Position numbers and translations under genes: made by a program. From positions 1 to 26,278 of the forward strand of contig CAAGKE010000045.1 in assembly GCA_900770325.1 (NCBI GenBank): 26,278 nucleotides of DNA, in the 5' to 3' direction. The notes under the pieces are model-generated. The model saw nothing but the letters and a program-made list of their open reading frames with translations, was not told the DNA's origin and did not search any database. The first letter of the stretch is position 1, and each line of letters opens with the position of its first letter. The DNA is from Lachnospiraceae bacterium (lineage in GTDB: Bacteria; Bacillota; Clostridia; Lachnospirales; Lachnospiraceae). Below, piece after piece: positions 7,051 through 14,789 of this stretch.

Positions 7051-7965
7051 ATGGAGAAAAGAATTTATTATCAGGTAAAGGGCAGTGATCTGCCCTGTGT
7101 GGTGAGGGAGGTTCTGCGCACCCGCCTGGGGCTGTCTGAGCATCAGGTCCGCAGCGCAAAATTCCGCCCCGGGGGGATTTGTGTAAATCAGATGCCGGCC
7201 AGAGTGAATACGCCCCTGGCATCTGCAGACGTGGTGGAGATCCTGCTGGAACAAAAGGAAATTTTGCCCGGAAATCTGGAGGCAGTATCCGGTCCTCTGG
7301 ATATTTTGTATGAGGATGAGGATCTGCTGGCGGTAAATAAGCCGACAGGTACCGCCCTGCATCCTGCCCACGGTCATTACCGGGATACCCTGTCAAATTA
7401 TGTGCTGTGGTATTATAAAGAGCAGGGGATATCTACGGAGGTTCGTTCCATCGGGCGGCTGGATAAGGATACCTCCGGTGTTGTCCTGTTTGCGAAAAAC
7501 CAGGTGGCAGCAGCCAGATTGTGGGAGAAAGGACGGCTCCGAAAGGAATATCTGGCTCTGGCAGCAGGACATCTGAAGGAAAAACAGGGATGTGTGGAAA
7601 AGCCGATCGGGAAAAAGGCGGAAGCTCTGAATGAAATGGAGCTGTTACATACCGGGAAATATGCAAAGACATACTATCGGGTACTGGAGGAATACAGAGA
7701 CTGTTCTCTGGTATGGCTGACTCTGGAAACCGGGCGGACACATCAGATCCGGATTCATATGGCTTCTCTGGGCCATCCGCTGTTGGGAGATTCAGTTTAT
7801 GGAAAATGTGAAAATGACGGAGGAATATGCCGGACGGCGCTCCACTGCGGGCGGATGGTTCTGCAGCAGCCTTTTACCGGAACGACCCTGGAGATACAGG
7901 CGCCGCTTCCGGCAGATATGAGAAAAGTCATACAAGAACATCAGGAAGAAGGAGAGGATGACTGA
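7051..7965 (+). CDS. RluA-family RNA pseudouridine synthase
   Basis: The product isomerises uridine to pseudouridine in rRNA or tRNA. An N-terminal S4-like RNA-binding segment (about residues 15-68, with REVLRTRLGLSEHQVRSAKF and GGICVNQ) precedes the catalytic domain. The domain has ILYEDEDLLAVNKPTG (85-100), the catalytic Asp138 in GRLDKDTSG, LETGRTHQIRIHM and LGHPLLGDSVYG. The open frame extends to 6889, but the ATG at 7051 gives the expected 304-residue protein and a family-like start (MEKRIYYQVKG); its GAGG is unusually close. The target uridine cannot be assigned, as RluD-like paralogues are many in Clostridia. It overlaps the next gene by 8 bases, implying co-transcription and translational coupling. 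Confidence 0.92.
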   Translation: MEKRIYYQVKGSDLPCVVREVLRTRLGLSEHQVRSAKFRPGGICVNQMPARVNTPLASADVVEILLEQKEILPGNLEAVSGPLDILYEDEDLLAVNKPTGTALHPAHGHYRDTLSNYVLWYYKEQGISTEVRSIGRLDKDTSGVVLFAKNQVAAARLWEKGRLRKEYLALAAGHLKEKQGCVEKPIGKKAEALNEMELLHTGKYAKTYYRVLEEYRDCSLVWLTLETGRTHQIRIHMASLGHPLLGDSVYGKCENDGGICRTALHCGRMVLQQPFTGTTLEIQAPLPADMRKVIQEHQEEGEDD

Positions 7966-9169
7966 AATGAAAAATAATAGATGGCTTTTGCCTGCGGCGG
8001 TTCTGGCTGCATTTCTGTCGGCAGGAAAAGCTCCGGAAAATGGAATTTCCGGAAAGCTTCTGGTATATGCGGAGGAGTCTGATGAAGCAGAGAATCTGGA
8101 TGATCTGCTGATCGAGGATGATGGAGAGGAGATCGCTGTTCATGAGGGGGCAGATCTGGATGAACTGAGGGCAGCCGAGGCGCAGGAGACCGAAGCTCAG
8201 ACAGAGGTCATTGAACTGGAGGATCCTCAGCTGCAGCTGGAGCCGGCCAGTGTCCAAAAGCTGCAGGAGTATCTGGAACAGTTAGGCCAGATGGACAGCC
8301 CCATAGGTTCGGATGGGGAACTGATCGTGGGACGCTACATAAAAGCGGTGATGGAAGAGATGGGGTACACGATTTCGGAGCAGAGCTTTCATGAAGGGTT
8401 TCTGAATGAAGCAGGGGTAGATGCTCCCGGCATCAATATCATTGCGGAACGGGGAGCAGATGCACAAGAACGACACAGAGATATTCTCATTATCAGTACG
8501 CACTATGATTCTAAGACATCCCCGGAGGAAGAGGATCCCCTGGCGAATGATAAATCCGGGGCAGCAGTTCTGCTGGAAATGGCCAGAATCCTTTCTTATG
8601 AGGAGACGGACACGGATATTTGTTTTCTGTTCCTGTCCGGAGAAGAAGACGGATTGTACGGCTCCGCCAATTTTGTAAAGTCCCTGGAGGAAGAGCATCG
8701 GGGCAGAGTGGCCGGTGTACTTTATGTGGAGGCCGTGGGATACGGGACGGATTATGCGTATCAGATAAAAACTGTGGATGGTCAGGAAAATGAGCTGGGG
8801 AATCTGATCCGGGAGGAAGGATGGTTCTCGGAAAATATGATTTTGTCCATGGATGAGGAGCAGGGAGAGCTTCCGGAGCTTTCAGGGGACAATCCGGAAA
8901 CACCGGCAGTGGAGAAACCTGGAGAGGCTAAAGAGACAGAAGGTAAGAATCAGAACTGGCAGTATGTGCCGGATGAGCAGACCAGTCAGAAAAGCTTCGC
9001 AGATGCGGGATGGATGGCAGTGACGGTGTGTCAGGATGTGGAAGAACAGCTGGCAGAGAAACGGGAACTTTTGAGTATTGATATCGGGGATCTGCAGAAG
9101 ATCACGGATATTCTGGCGACAGCTGCAGGGCGGATTATGAGCGGGACGACAGGATCATTTTTGAACTAA
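7958..9169 (+). CDS. Exported M28-like zinc peptidase, probably with an incomplete metal site
   Basis: The 403-residue product has an N-terminal signal-like hydrophobic segment (residues 8-21, LLPAAVLAAFLSAG) and an acidic low-complexity region (40-95). A peptidase M28 domain follows, with STHYDS (180-185, His182 and Asp184), NDKSG (197-201, Asp198) and LSGEEDGLYGS (226-236, Glu229 and Glu230). Family members cleave N-terminal residues or peptides outside the membrane. The C-terminal SDHxxF motif that supplies the last zinc-ligand His reads TSQKSF (342-347), with Gln where His is expected. The preceding loop is an acidic insertion (300-340). Activity is therefore doubtful. A second ATG at 7967 is an equally possible start; GGAGAGG precedes both. 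Confidence 0.78.
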   Translation: MTEMKNNRWLLPAAVLAAFLSAGKAPENGISGKLLVYAEESDEAENLDDLLIEDDGEEIAVHEGADLDELRAAEAQETEAQTEVIELEDPQLQLEPASVQKLQEYLEQLGQMDSPIGSDGELIVGRYIKAVMEEMGYTISEQSFHEGFLNEAGVDAPGINIIAERGADAQERHRDILIISTHYDSKTSPEEEDPLANDKSGAAVLLEMARILSYEETDTDICFLFLSGEEDGLYGSANFVKSLEEEHRGRVAGVLYVEAVGYGTDYAYQIKTVDGQENELGNLIREEGWFSENMILSMDEEQGELPELSGDNPETPAVEKPGEAKETEGKNQNWQYVPDEQTSQKSFADAGWMAVTVCQDVEEQLAEKRELLSIDIGDLQKITDILATAAGRIMSGTTGSFLN

Positions 9170-9181
9170 AGGTCTTCATTG

Positions 9182-9215
9182 GTGAGTTTTGCAATTATAT
9201 TAACGTGCATTTTGG
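9182..9215. repeat. Possible relic end of the family 2 element
   Basis: GTGAGTTTTGCAATTATATT resembles the element end at 2160-2175 (CGAGTTTCGCAATTGG). It is a short match with no partner nearby, so it is weakly supported. Confidence 0.25.
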
Positions 9216-9292
9216 GTGTGACGTTTTGCTGCGTGAGCAGTAATATTTTATAATTCCTAATTTGAGGTATGCAGGAAAGGATGGAAAATAAT

Positions 9293-10219
9293 ATGAAGAA
9301 ACCAGTTTTAGTCGTTATGGCAGCAGGAATGGGAAGCCGTTATGGCGGATTGAAGCAGATCGACCCGGTGGACCAGGAGGGACACATTATTATTGATTTT
9401 TCAATTTATGACGCTGTAAAAGCGGGATTTGAAAAAATCATTTTCATTATTAAGAAGGAAAATGAGGCAGATTTCAGGGCTGCCATCGGAGACCGGCTCA
9501 GCCGCCAGATAGAGGTGGTGTATGTATTCCAGGATCTTCATAACCTTCCGGAAGGTTATGAGGTGCCGGAGGGCCGTATCAAACCCTGGGGAACCGGACA
9601 TGCCATTATGAGCTGCATCGATGAGATTGATGGCCCCTTTGCGGTAATCAATGCAGATGATTATTATGGAAGCCATGCTTTCAGGATGGCCTATGAATTC
9701 CTTGCACAAAATCAGGCAGAGGATGACTGTTACCATTATATGATGGTGGGATATCATCTGAAAAACACACTGACGGATAACGGTCATGTGGCAAGAGGTG
9801 TCTGCCGTATCGATGAAAATGGATATCTTCAGGGAATTAATGAACGGACTCATATCGAAAGAAGAGAAAACGGGATCGCGTATACAGAAGATGAAGGAAA
9901 GAACTGGATCGCTTTGCCGGAGAACAGCATTGTATCTTTGAATATGTGGGGCTTTTCTGCCAGCCTTCTGCAGGAACTAAAAAGCAGATTTCCCCGGTTC
10001 CTGGAAGAGAATCTGGAGAAAAATCCGCTGAAATGCGAGTATTTCCTGCCCTTTGTAGTGGATGAACTTCTGACAGAAAAGAAAGCATCTGTAAAAGTTC
10101 TGGAGTCGCTGGATAAATGGTATGGCGTTACCTATAAAGAAGATAAGCCCATGGTCATGGAAGCGATCCGGAAAATGAAGGATGAGGGGAAATACCCGCG
10201 GAGACTGTGGGAAGATTAG
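9293..10219 (+). CDS. Nucleotidyltransferase (sugar-1-phosphate NTP transferase family)
   Basis: The N-terminal motif MAAGMGSRYGGLKQIDPV (9-26) is the nucleotide-binding GxGxRxxxLxK-type loop of the NTP_transferase family. That family joins an NTP to a sugar phosphate to make NDP-sugars. An aspartate-rich INADDYYG (about residues 118-125) fits the metal-binding site, and WGTGHAIMS is also family-like. Three in-frame ATGs (9269, 9281, 9293) are possible. The last gives the family start MKKPVLVVMAAG and has AGGAAAGG about 12 bases ahead; the second would have it directly adjacent. The sugar and nucleotide cannot be assigned, and no glycan genes lie beside it. Its 3' end overlaps the convergent HAD gene by 4 bases. 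Confidence 0.85.
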   Translation: MKKPVLVVMAAGMGSRYGGLKQIDPVDQEGHIIIDFSIYDAVKAGFEKIIFIIKKENEADFRAAIGDRLSRQIEVVYVFQDLHNLPEGYEVPEGRIKPWGTGHAIMSCIDEIDGPFAVINADDYYGSHAFRMAYEFLAQNQAEDDCYHYMMVGYHLKNTLTDNGHVARGVCRIDENGYLQGINERTHIERRENGIAYTEDEGKNWIALPENSIVSLNMWGFSASLLQELKSRFPRFLEENLEKNPLKCEYFLPFVVDELLTEKKASVKVLESLDKWYGVTYKEDKPMVMEAIRKMKDEGKYPRRLWED

Positions 10220-10911
10220 CGCGCGATACAGCGGCACAGCTCCATTCCGTTATGGACGATATGGTCTGCCAGGGGAAAAGAGCAGACAGTGCCGCTGCCG
10301 GTTTTATCCAGCCAGATGGTATTCCATCCGGCGTGTTTTGCGCCTGCAATGTCGTTTTGATAGGAATCTCCCACAAAAAAGGTCTGTTCCGGAAGAAGCT
10401 TCCATCGCCGGAGGGCGATATGAAAAATTTCAGGATCGGGTTTGTTGACACCCACATCGCCGGATGCCAGAAAATGCTCCGGTGCGATCCAGCGCTCCAG
10501 CTGCAGTGCATCGTATTTTTCCCGCTGATGACCGGAAAGGCCATTGGTAATGGCACCCAGGAACCATCCCTGTTCCAGGCAGAAGTCCAGAGCTTCTTTC
10601 ATACCGGGAGAAAAGGAAAGATGATGCTGATGCCACAGGTAGGATTCCTGAAAGTCCAGGGCTTCCTGATCCGTAATGGAGGCACCGAAATCCTGCATGG
10701 CATTTTTGATCCGGTAAATATACATTTCCCTCATGGTGATCTTCTGGGTCATGGAGTCCTCAAAGACCTCCTGTCCGTGCCGGGAAAACGCATCATAAAC
10801 CAGCCGCCGGGGCAGATCCCAGCGGCTGGAAAAATGTTCTTCATAGGCGGAACCAAAAGGCTCCAGCCTGTCATACAGAGTATCGTCTACATCGAAAATA
10901 ATCGCTTTCAT
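10216..10911 (-). CDS. HAD-superfamily hydrolase (YjjG/pyrimidine-nucleotidase-like)
   Basis: A 231-residue phosphatase of the haloacid dehalogenase superfamily. Motif I is FDVDDT (6-11, nucleophile Asp7 and acid Asp9), motif II is AITNG (120-124), the motif III Lys is in NKPDP (156-160), and motif IV is FVGDSYQNDIAGA (179-191). The helical cap between motifs I and II (about 15-110) indicates subclass I. Members with this layout often act on nucleotide monophosphates, but substrate range is broad. It starts 11 bases after pncB ends on the same strand, so the two are probably one transcript. A nucleotide-linked role such as NMN or NAD metabolism is possible by context only. Confidence 0.87.
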   Translation of the reverse strand: MKAIIFDVDDTLYDRLEPFGSAYEEHFSSRWDLPRRLVYDAFSRHGQEVFEDSMTQKITMREMYIYRIKNAMQDFGASITDQEALDFQESYLWHQHHLSFSPGMKEALDFCLEQGWFLGAITNGLSGHQREKYDALQLERWIAPEHFLASGDVGVNKPDPEIFHIALRRWKLLPEQTFFVGDSYQNDIAGAKHAGWNTIWLDKTGSGTVCSFPLADHIVHNGMELCRCIAR

Positions 10912-10922
10912 AAAACTCCTTT

Positions 10923-12383
10923 TTACTTCAGTGCGTCCATACTCATCTGCTCCAGCAGATCCGCCTTGATCTTATACAGCCTGTCAGACAGATCCACATA
11001 AACCTGATGGGGATTGTAAAAACGCTTCGTTTCGTCCCAGATGGTATCTTTCTCACTGGTACAGTATGCCTGGATATCCATGACAGACGGAGAGGTGTAG
11101 ACACATTTCCCGTCCCGGAATATCGGTACGAGAAGCTCCCGAAGCTCATAGGTACCTCCCTTGATCTTCGTCTTTTTCCAGGTTTCCAGAGGATCAAAAA
11201 TAATCATATCCTTCCTGGGATCAAAGGTCTCATCGGCCAGACAGATCAGATCCGCCCGGATCTTATGATACTGCTTGTCATAGATCCGATAGATGGTCTT
11301 ATTGCCCGGATTAGTGATTTTTTCTGTATTCTCGGACAGCTTGATCTTCGGAATGAATTCACCCTGTTCATTCCGGATAGCGGCCAGCTTGTATACACCG
11401 CCAAAAGCAGGGCAGTCTCTGGAAGTGATCAGATTGGTGCCGACTCCCCAGGAGGTAATCGCGGCGCCCTGGTTTTTCAGACTGTAGATCAGATGCTCAT
11501 CCAGATCACTGGAGGCAGCGATAACAGCATCTTCAAATCCGGCGGCATCCAGCAGTTTCCGGGCTTTTTTGGACATATAAGCCAGATCTCCGCTGTCCAG
11601 ACGGATACCGTAATGCTTCAGAGGAATCCCTGCCTCCCGCATTTCACTGAATACCCGGATAGCATTTGGTACACCGGAACGCAGAGTATCGTAGGTATCC
11701 ACCAGAAGTGTACAGGCATCCGGATACATTTTGGCATAGGTCTTAAAGGCGGTATATTCGTCCGGGAAGCTCATGATCCAGCTGTGGGCATGGGTTCCCA
11801 TAACAGGCACATCAAAAAGCTGTCCGGTCAGCACGTTGGAGGTACCCACACAGCCGCCGATAACAGCGGCTCTTGCACCGTAAATACCGGCATCCGGTCC
11901 CTGGGCACGGCGCAGGCCGAATTCCATGATCCCGTCTCCCTTTGCGGCATATACTACCCGGGCTGCCTTTGTGGCAATCAGGCTCTGATGGTTAATAATC
12001 GTCAGAATCGCAGTTTCTACCAGCTGGGCCTCCATGATGGGCGCCACCACTTTCAGCAGCGGTTCTCTGGGAAATACCACAGTCCCTTCCGGGATGGCGT
12101 AAATATCACCGCTGAAATGAAAATCCTTCAGATAATCCAGAAAATCTTCATCGAAGATCTTCAGACTGCGGAGATAGGAAATATCCTCCTCCGAGAAGCG
12201 GAGATTTTTAATATAGTCAATTACCTGCTCCAGACCTGCAGTAATGGCATATCCGCCATCGCAGGGATTTTTGCGGTAAAATACATCAAATACAACAGTT
12301 TCATGAGAATTAGTCTTGAAATAGCCCTGCATCATGGTCAGCTCATAAAGGTCTGTCATGAGGGTAAGATTCATCGTACTCAT
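10923..12383 (-). CDS. pncB: Nicotinate phosphoribosyltransferase
   Basis: PncB makes nicotinate mononucleotide from nicotinate, PRPP and ATP in NAD salvage (Preiss-Handler pathway). The 486-residue protein starts MSTMNLTLMTDLYELTMMQG and has FGLRRAQGPDAG (155-166), GTSNVLTG (180-187), the phospho-acceptor His region GTHAHSW (196-202) and LDSGDLAYMSKKAR. The length fits the long bacterial form. AAAAAAGGAG lies about 6 bases ahead of the start on the minus strand. A probable extended -10 promoter (TGCTATACT on the minus strand, near 12470-12478) lies about 90 bases upstream. The downstream HAD gene is 11 bases away. Confidence 0.95.
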   Translation of the reverse strand: MSTMNLTLMTDLYELTMMQGYFKTNSHETVVFDVFYRKNPCDGGYAITAGLEQVIDYIKNLRFSEEDISYLRSLKIFDEDFLDYLKDFHFSGDIYAIPEGTVVFPREPLLKVVAPIMEAQLVETAILTIINHQSLIATKAARVVYAAKGDGIMEFGLRRAQGPDAGIYGARAAVIGGCVGTSNVLTGQLFDVPVMGTHAHSWIMSFPDEYTAFKTYAKMYPDACTLLVDTYDTLRSGVPNAIRVFSEMREAGIPLKHYGIRLDSGDLAYMSKKARKLLDAAGFEDAVIAASSDLDEHLIYSLKNQGAAITSWGVGTNLITSRDCPAFGGVYKLAAIRNEQGEFIPKIKLSENTEKITNPGNKTIYRIYDKQYHKIRADLICLADETFDPRKDMIIFDPLETWKKTKIKGGTYELRELLVPIFRDGKCVYTSPSVMDIQAYCTSEKDTIWDETKRFYNPHQVYVDLSDRLYKIKADLLEQMSMDALK

Positions 12384-12471
12384 AATACACTCCTTTTTTC
12401 ATCTCTGAAAATGATTTGCAATGGATTTTGAAAGAAAACAGTAATTATTTTTACAAGTTTTCCCTTTTCTT

Positions 12472-12480
12472 AGTATAGCA
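12472..12480 (-). promoter_or_regulatory. Probable extended -10 promoter of pncB
   Basis: On the minus strand TGCTATACT gives an extended -10 (TGn then TATACT). A poor -35 (TTGTTT, spacer 15) lies upstream. It is placed about 90 bases ahead of the pncB start. Confidence 0.45.
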
Positions 12481-12542
12481 GATATTTCTTAAAAACAAAG
12501 AGGGAAAAAGGACTTTTTCTGACGTTTTCCGGTGTAAATAAG

Positions 12543-12682
12543 TTACTGTCCACGTTGTTCACAGTAATACGCTTCGCGATGCACAGAAACTGCATAAAAT
12601 GATGTTTCGCGCTTGCTGCCCTCGGGATTTTGGCGCATTCTGCGCGAAAAAAACTTGCGGAACAGTGGTATCTGAACAGTAA
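12543..12682. repeat. MITE-like element (family 1), intact 140-bp copy
   Basis: It starts TTACTGTCCACGTTGTTCAC and ends TCTGAACAGTAA. It has the same length as the copy at 17152-17291 and is nearly identical through the core: CGCTTCGCGAT, ACAGAAACTGCAT, TTTCGCGCTTGCTGCCCT, GCGCATTCTGCGCGAAAA, ACAGTGG. Terminal inverted repeats TTACTGT.../...ACAGTAA are present, and no coding capacity is seen. It lies between the pncB promoter region and the tRNA-Gln promoter. Confidence 0.82.
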
Positions 12683-12767
12683 CACGTTCTTGAACATATC
12701 CGGAATTATCGCACAACAGCGCAAAATAAAAGAAATTGATGGAAATTAAAAAAAATGAAATTAGGGC

Positions 12768-12796
12768 TTGCATTATTTGAAAACATCAGATATAAT
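12768..12796 (+). promoter_or_regulatory. Promoter of tRNA-Gln
   Basis: TTGCAT (12768-12773) is followed by a 17-base spacer and a perfect TATAAT (12791-12796). Transcription would begin some 10-15 bases before the mature tRNA at 12817. Confidence 0.85.
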
Positions 12797-12816
12797 ATCA
12801 CTTGTCGTTAAGACAT

Positions 12817-12888
12817 AGGGCTATCGCCAAACGGTAAGGCAACGGACTCTGACTCCGTCATTTCAAGGTTCGAATCCTTGTAGCCCTG
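12817..12888 (+). tRNA. tRNA-Gln (anticodon CTG)
   Basis: The cloverleaf is complete: acceptor stem AGGGCTA/TAGCCCT, D arm GCC-AAACGGTAA-GGC, anticodon stem ACGGA/TCCGT around loop CTCTGAC (anticodon CTG, reading CAG), variable CATTT, and T arm CAAGG-TTCGAAT-CCTTG. The discriminator base is G, as usual for glutamine. CCA is not encoded (TGCT follows). Confidence 0.95.
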
Positions 12889-12893
12889 CTTGA

Positions 12894-12919
12894 AGCACTC
12901 ACGTTGTGGGTGCTTTTTT
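12894..12919 (+). terminator. Intrinsic terminator after tRNA-Gln
   Basis: AGCACTC (12894-12900) pairs with GGGTGCT (12908-12914) including one G-T pair. An additional AC/GT extends the stem across a short loop, and TTTTTT follows. Confidence 0.85.
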
Positions 12920-13259
12920 CTATTATATATAGACAAACCTTTCCATGCTGAAGCGCGAAAGTCTTTTTTATAGGAAAGACCGCCTAGGGCGCTTTCCTGA
13001 TTGGGACAAAGTTTTTAAAATTAAATGCATGTGCTGAGGAAACAGAGGATATTCTTATATAATTCTCCGGATCAAAGCTCTGCCGAAAGAGAAGGTGTGT
13101 GTATCGCGTGAAAAAATCAGATAAAGAAAGACTTAGGAACAAGAAAGCCTGGGGTCAGACCCCAGGTTCTTGCGGGAAAACCCAGAAGCATGATAATCTG
13201 ATAGTTATCATTCTGCTTTACTGGCGAAGGATATTTTTCTTTAACAAACCTTCTTTTAC
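12920..13259. other. 340-bp gene-free stretch with hairpins
   Basis: I see no credible gene. Local hairpins are GTCTTT-TTTATAGG-AAAGAC (about 12970-12990) and CGCC-TAG-GGCG just after it. The strong GC palindrome at 13140-13172 is listed separately. An 86-residue open frame from 13099 runs antisense into the secreted-protein gene, lacks a ribosome binding site and is probably spurious. Confidence 0.4.
13140..13172. repeat. Near-perfect GC-rich palindrome
   Basis: CAAGAA-AG-CCTGGGGTC-A-GACCCCAGG-TTCTTG: a 9-base-pair stem with a single-base centre, extended by six more pairs after a 2-base bulge. There is no clean T-run on either strand. On the minus strand it lies about 90 bases past the secreted-protein gene, so it might end that transcript, or it may be an interspersed palindromic repeat. 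Confidence 0.6.
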
Positions 13260-13805
13260 TTATTCAGCCTCTTCATGTGCTTTGAAAGACATCAGAATAT
13301 TCAAAGCCGTATCAATTGTTTCATCTCCGTCATCTGGCAGCCCAATTACTACTGTATAAGCTCCGCCCTCATCATCAAGTGCAGAGATTGCTGCTACATC
13401 ATCCTTATAGTAATACAGTGCTGAAATGTCATTTAAGACCCACGTTTCAATTCCCTCAAATCCTTCTTCTTCCAAAGCAGCTGACATGGTCTCAAAGTCT
13501 ATTTCGTCACCTCCATCACTGTAAGTAACTGCTGCGTTCATGCCTGTTTCCGTATCTGCTGCCTGGAAGTAAATGCCATCTTCTGGTACTCCATCTTCCA
13601 GATTAACATTCACCAGAACTTCCCATTCATTTGGAAGCATGATATCAAATACATTAAAACATGCAACCCATGTAGCATTCTCAACATATTCTTCTGAGAT
13701 ATTTTCCCATGTTAATTCAATTGTCTCTCCCTCAGCAAATACCGCTGTACTTCCTCCAAAAATACAAACTCCGCACATCATAAGTGCCAAAACTTTTTTC
13801 TTCAT
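13260..13805 (-). CDS. Small secreted acidic protein of unknown function
   Basis: I do not recognise a family. The 181-residue product has a clear Sec signal peptide: MKKK, a hydrophobic core (about 5-17), then STAVFA with likely cleavage before EGETIE (residue 25). The mature part is acidic, without cysteine repeats or sortase motif apart from one Cys (around WVACFNVF). Alternating hydrophobic/acidic segments (IMLPNEWEVLVNV, ALYYYKDDVAAI, AYTVVIGLPDD) suggest a small beta-rich domain, loosely like proteins that carry a PsbP-type or lipoprotein fold. AAGGAG lies about 8 bases ahead of the ATG on the minus strand. It is divergent from a LytTR two-component system, with candidate LytTR sites in between, so it is probably a target of that system. 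Confidence 0.7.
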   Translation of the reverse strand: MKKKVLALMMCGVCIFGGSTAVFAEGETIELTWENISEEYVENATWVACFNVFDIMLPNEWEVLVNVNLEDGVPEDGIYFQAADTETGMNAAVTYSDGGDEIDFETMSAALEEEGFEGIETWVLNDISALYYYKDDVAAISALDDEGGAYTVVIGLPDDGDETIDTALNILMSFKAHEEAE

Positions 13806-13875
13806 ACTGTTTCTCCTTTTAAATAGTAAATTTTTATACGATGTTCAAAGATCAAGTGCTGTTGACTTCAACATT

Positions 13876-13881
13876 ATTATA
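13876..13881 (-). promoter_or_regulatory. Probable -10 box of the secreted-protein gene
   Basis: The minus strand reads TATAAT here, about 70 bases ahead of the start codon. No good -35 lies 17 bases upstream (AATTTT), as is common for activator-dependent promoters. Confidence 0.5.
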
Positions 13882-13912
13882 TTACAGTTCTGTAAGCAAA
13901 ATTGCGTGCAGT

Positions 13913-13941
13913 GTGAAATGTCATTTTGGGGGAGTGAAATG
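13913..13941 (-). promoter_or_regulatory. Candidate LytTR response-regulator binding site (two direct repeats)
   Basis: CATTTCAC occurs twice on the minus strand (GTGAAATG at 13913-13920 and 13934-13941 on plus). The starts are 21 bases apart, two helical turns, which is the spacing typical of LytTR-family sites. The near repeat lies 31 bases upstream of the minus-strand -10, just above where -35 would be. The pair also lies about 14 bases above the -35 of the response-regulator promoter. The sequence resemblance to known LytTR half-sites is loose. Confidence 0.4.
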
Positions 13942-13954
13942 CAGATCGCTTTCA

Positions 13955-13983
13955 TTGAAATAAATCGAAAAGCGTAATATAAT
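13955..13983 (+). promoter_or_regulatory. Promoter of the response regulator-kinase operon
   Basis: TTGAAA (13955-13960) is followed by a 17-base spacer and a perfect TATAAT (13978-13983), about 75 bases ahead of the response-regulator ATG at 14059. Confidence 0.8.
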
Positions 13984-14058
13984 GATTCAAAGGACAAATG
14001 GACACAGATCGATGCCGGACTCATTTGTCGGATAACTTATATTTTAAGGAGAGGGGCT

Positions 14059-14773
14059 ATGATGCGAATCGCTTTATGTGATGACAGCCGGGAATTCCTG
14101 GATCAGATGATGGGTCTGATGGAACGATGGTCTGAGCAAAGCGGAATTCAGACAGAGATTTACTGTTTTGATCATGGTGATGCCTTGCTTGCAAAGAGTA
14201 CTGAATTTCATATGGATGTAATTTTTCTGGATATCATTATGCCTCTGCTGAATGGTATGGATACAGCGAAAGAACTTCGTCAAAGAGACAGTGCAGTAAA
14301 AATTGTTTTTTTTGACTTCATCCCCGGACTTTGCGCTGGATTCTTATTTTGTCAAGGCACAGGATTATTTGCTTAAGCCTGTCACTTATGAAAGAATCAG
14401 GGAAGTCCTCGATGAATGCAGTACTACATTGCATATTGAACCTAAGAGTATTGTTTTGAAAACAAACCTCGGATTTCAAAAAATATACCTTCATAATATC
14501 GAATTTGCTGAAGCCCAGAATAAAAGAGTCATTCTCTATCTGTGTTCAGGGAAGAACGTTGAAGTTGTAACTCCATTGTACTCCTTTAAGGATCGTTTTA
14601 CCGACAGTGACGGTTTTTTCAAATGCCACCGAAGTTATATTGTCTATCTTCCCAATATTGATCATTTCAATATGACGGAAATTACCACCAGATCCGGACG
14701 AAAAATCCCTATTGCGAGAAGCTATGCGAAAGCTTTTCAGGAAGCTTATTTTTCCCATATGTTTGAAGATTGA
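14059..14773 (+). pseudogene. LytTR-family response regulator (AgrA/ComE type), frameshifted in a T8 run
   Basis: The first frame encodes a receiver domain: CDDS (7-10, acidic pocket) and phospho-acceptor Asp58 in VIFLDIIMP. It continues through AVKIVF, then goes out of frame and stops at 14376. From about 14312 another frame continues without gap as LTSSPDFALDSYFVKAQDYLLKPVTY, including the receiver Lys in LKP. That frame leads into a complete LytTR DNA-binding domain (about IVLKTNLGFQKIYL to HRSYIVYLPNID) ending at 14773. Deleting one T from the T8 tract (14306-14313) restores a 237-residue protein. The frameshift may be real inactivation, slippage/phase variation or a sequencing error. The start has AAGGAGAGG ahead. 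The partner kinase begins 17 bases downstream. Confidence 0.85.
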
Positions 14774-14789
14774 GAAAGGAGGCTTTGTC

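Noticed and set aside
10207..11001. 264-residue plus-strand open frame
   Set aside because: Antisense to the HAD hydrolase gene, whose four catalytic motifs are all present.
11007..12431. 474-residue open frame on the plus strand
   Set aside because: It is the antisense of pncB, which has clear family motifs, and it lacks recognisable domains.
13099..13359. 86-residue open frame with a hydrophobic middle
   Set aside because: It overlaps the secreted-protein gene antisense, includes the GC palindrome and has no convincing ribosome binding site.
14303..14376. Programmed ribosomal frameshift in the response regulator
   Set aside because: A T8 run alone is not a standard slippery site with a stimulator, and LytTR regulators are not known to need one. 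Mutation, slippage or sequence error is simpler.
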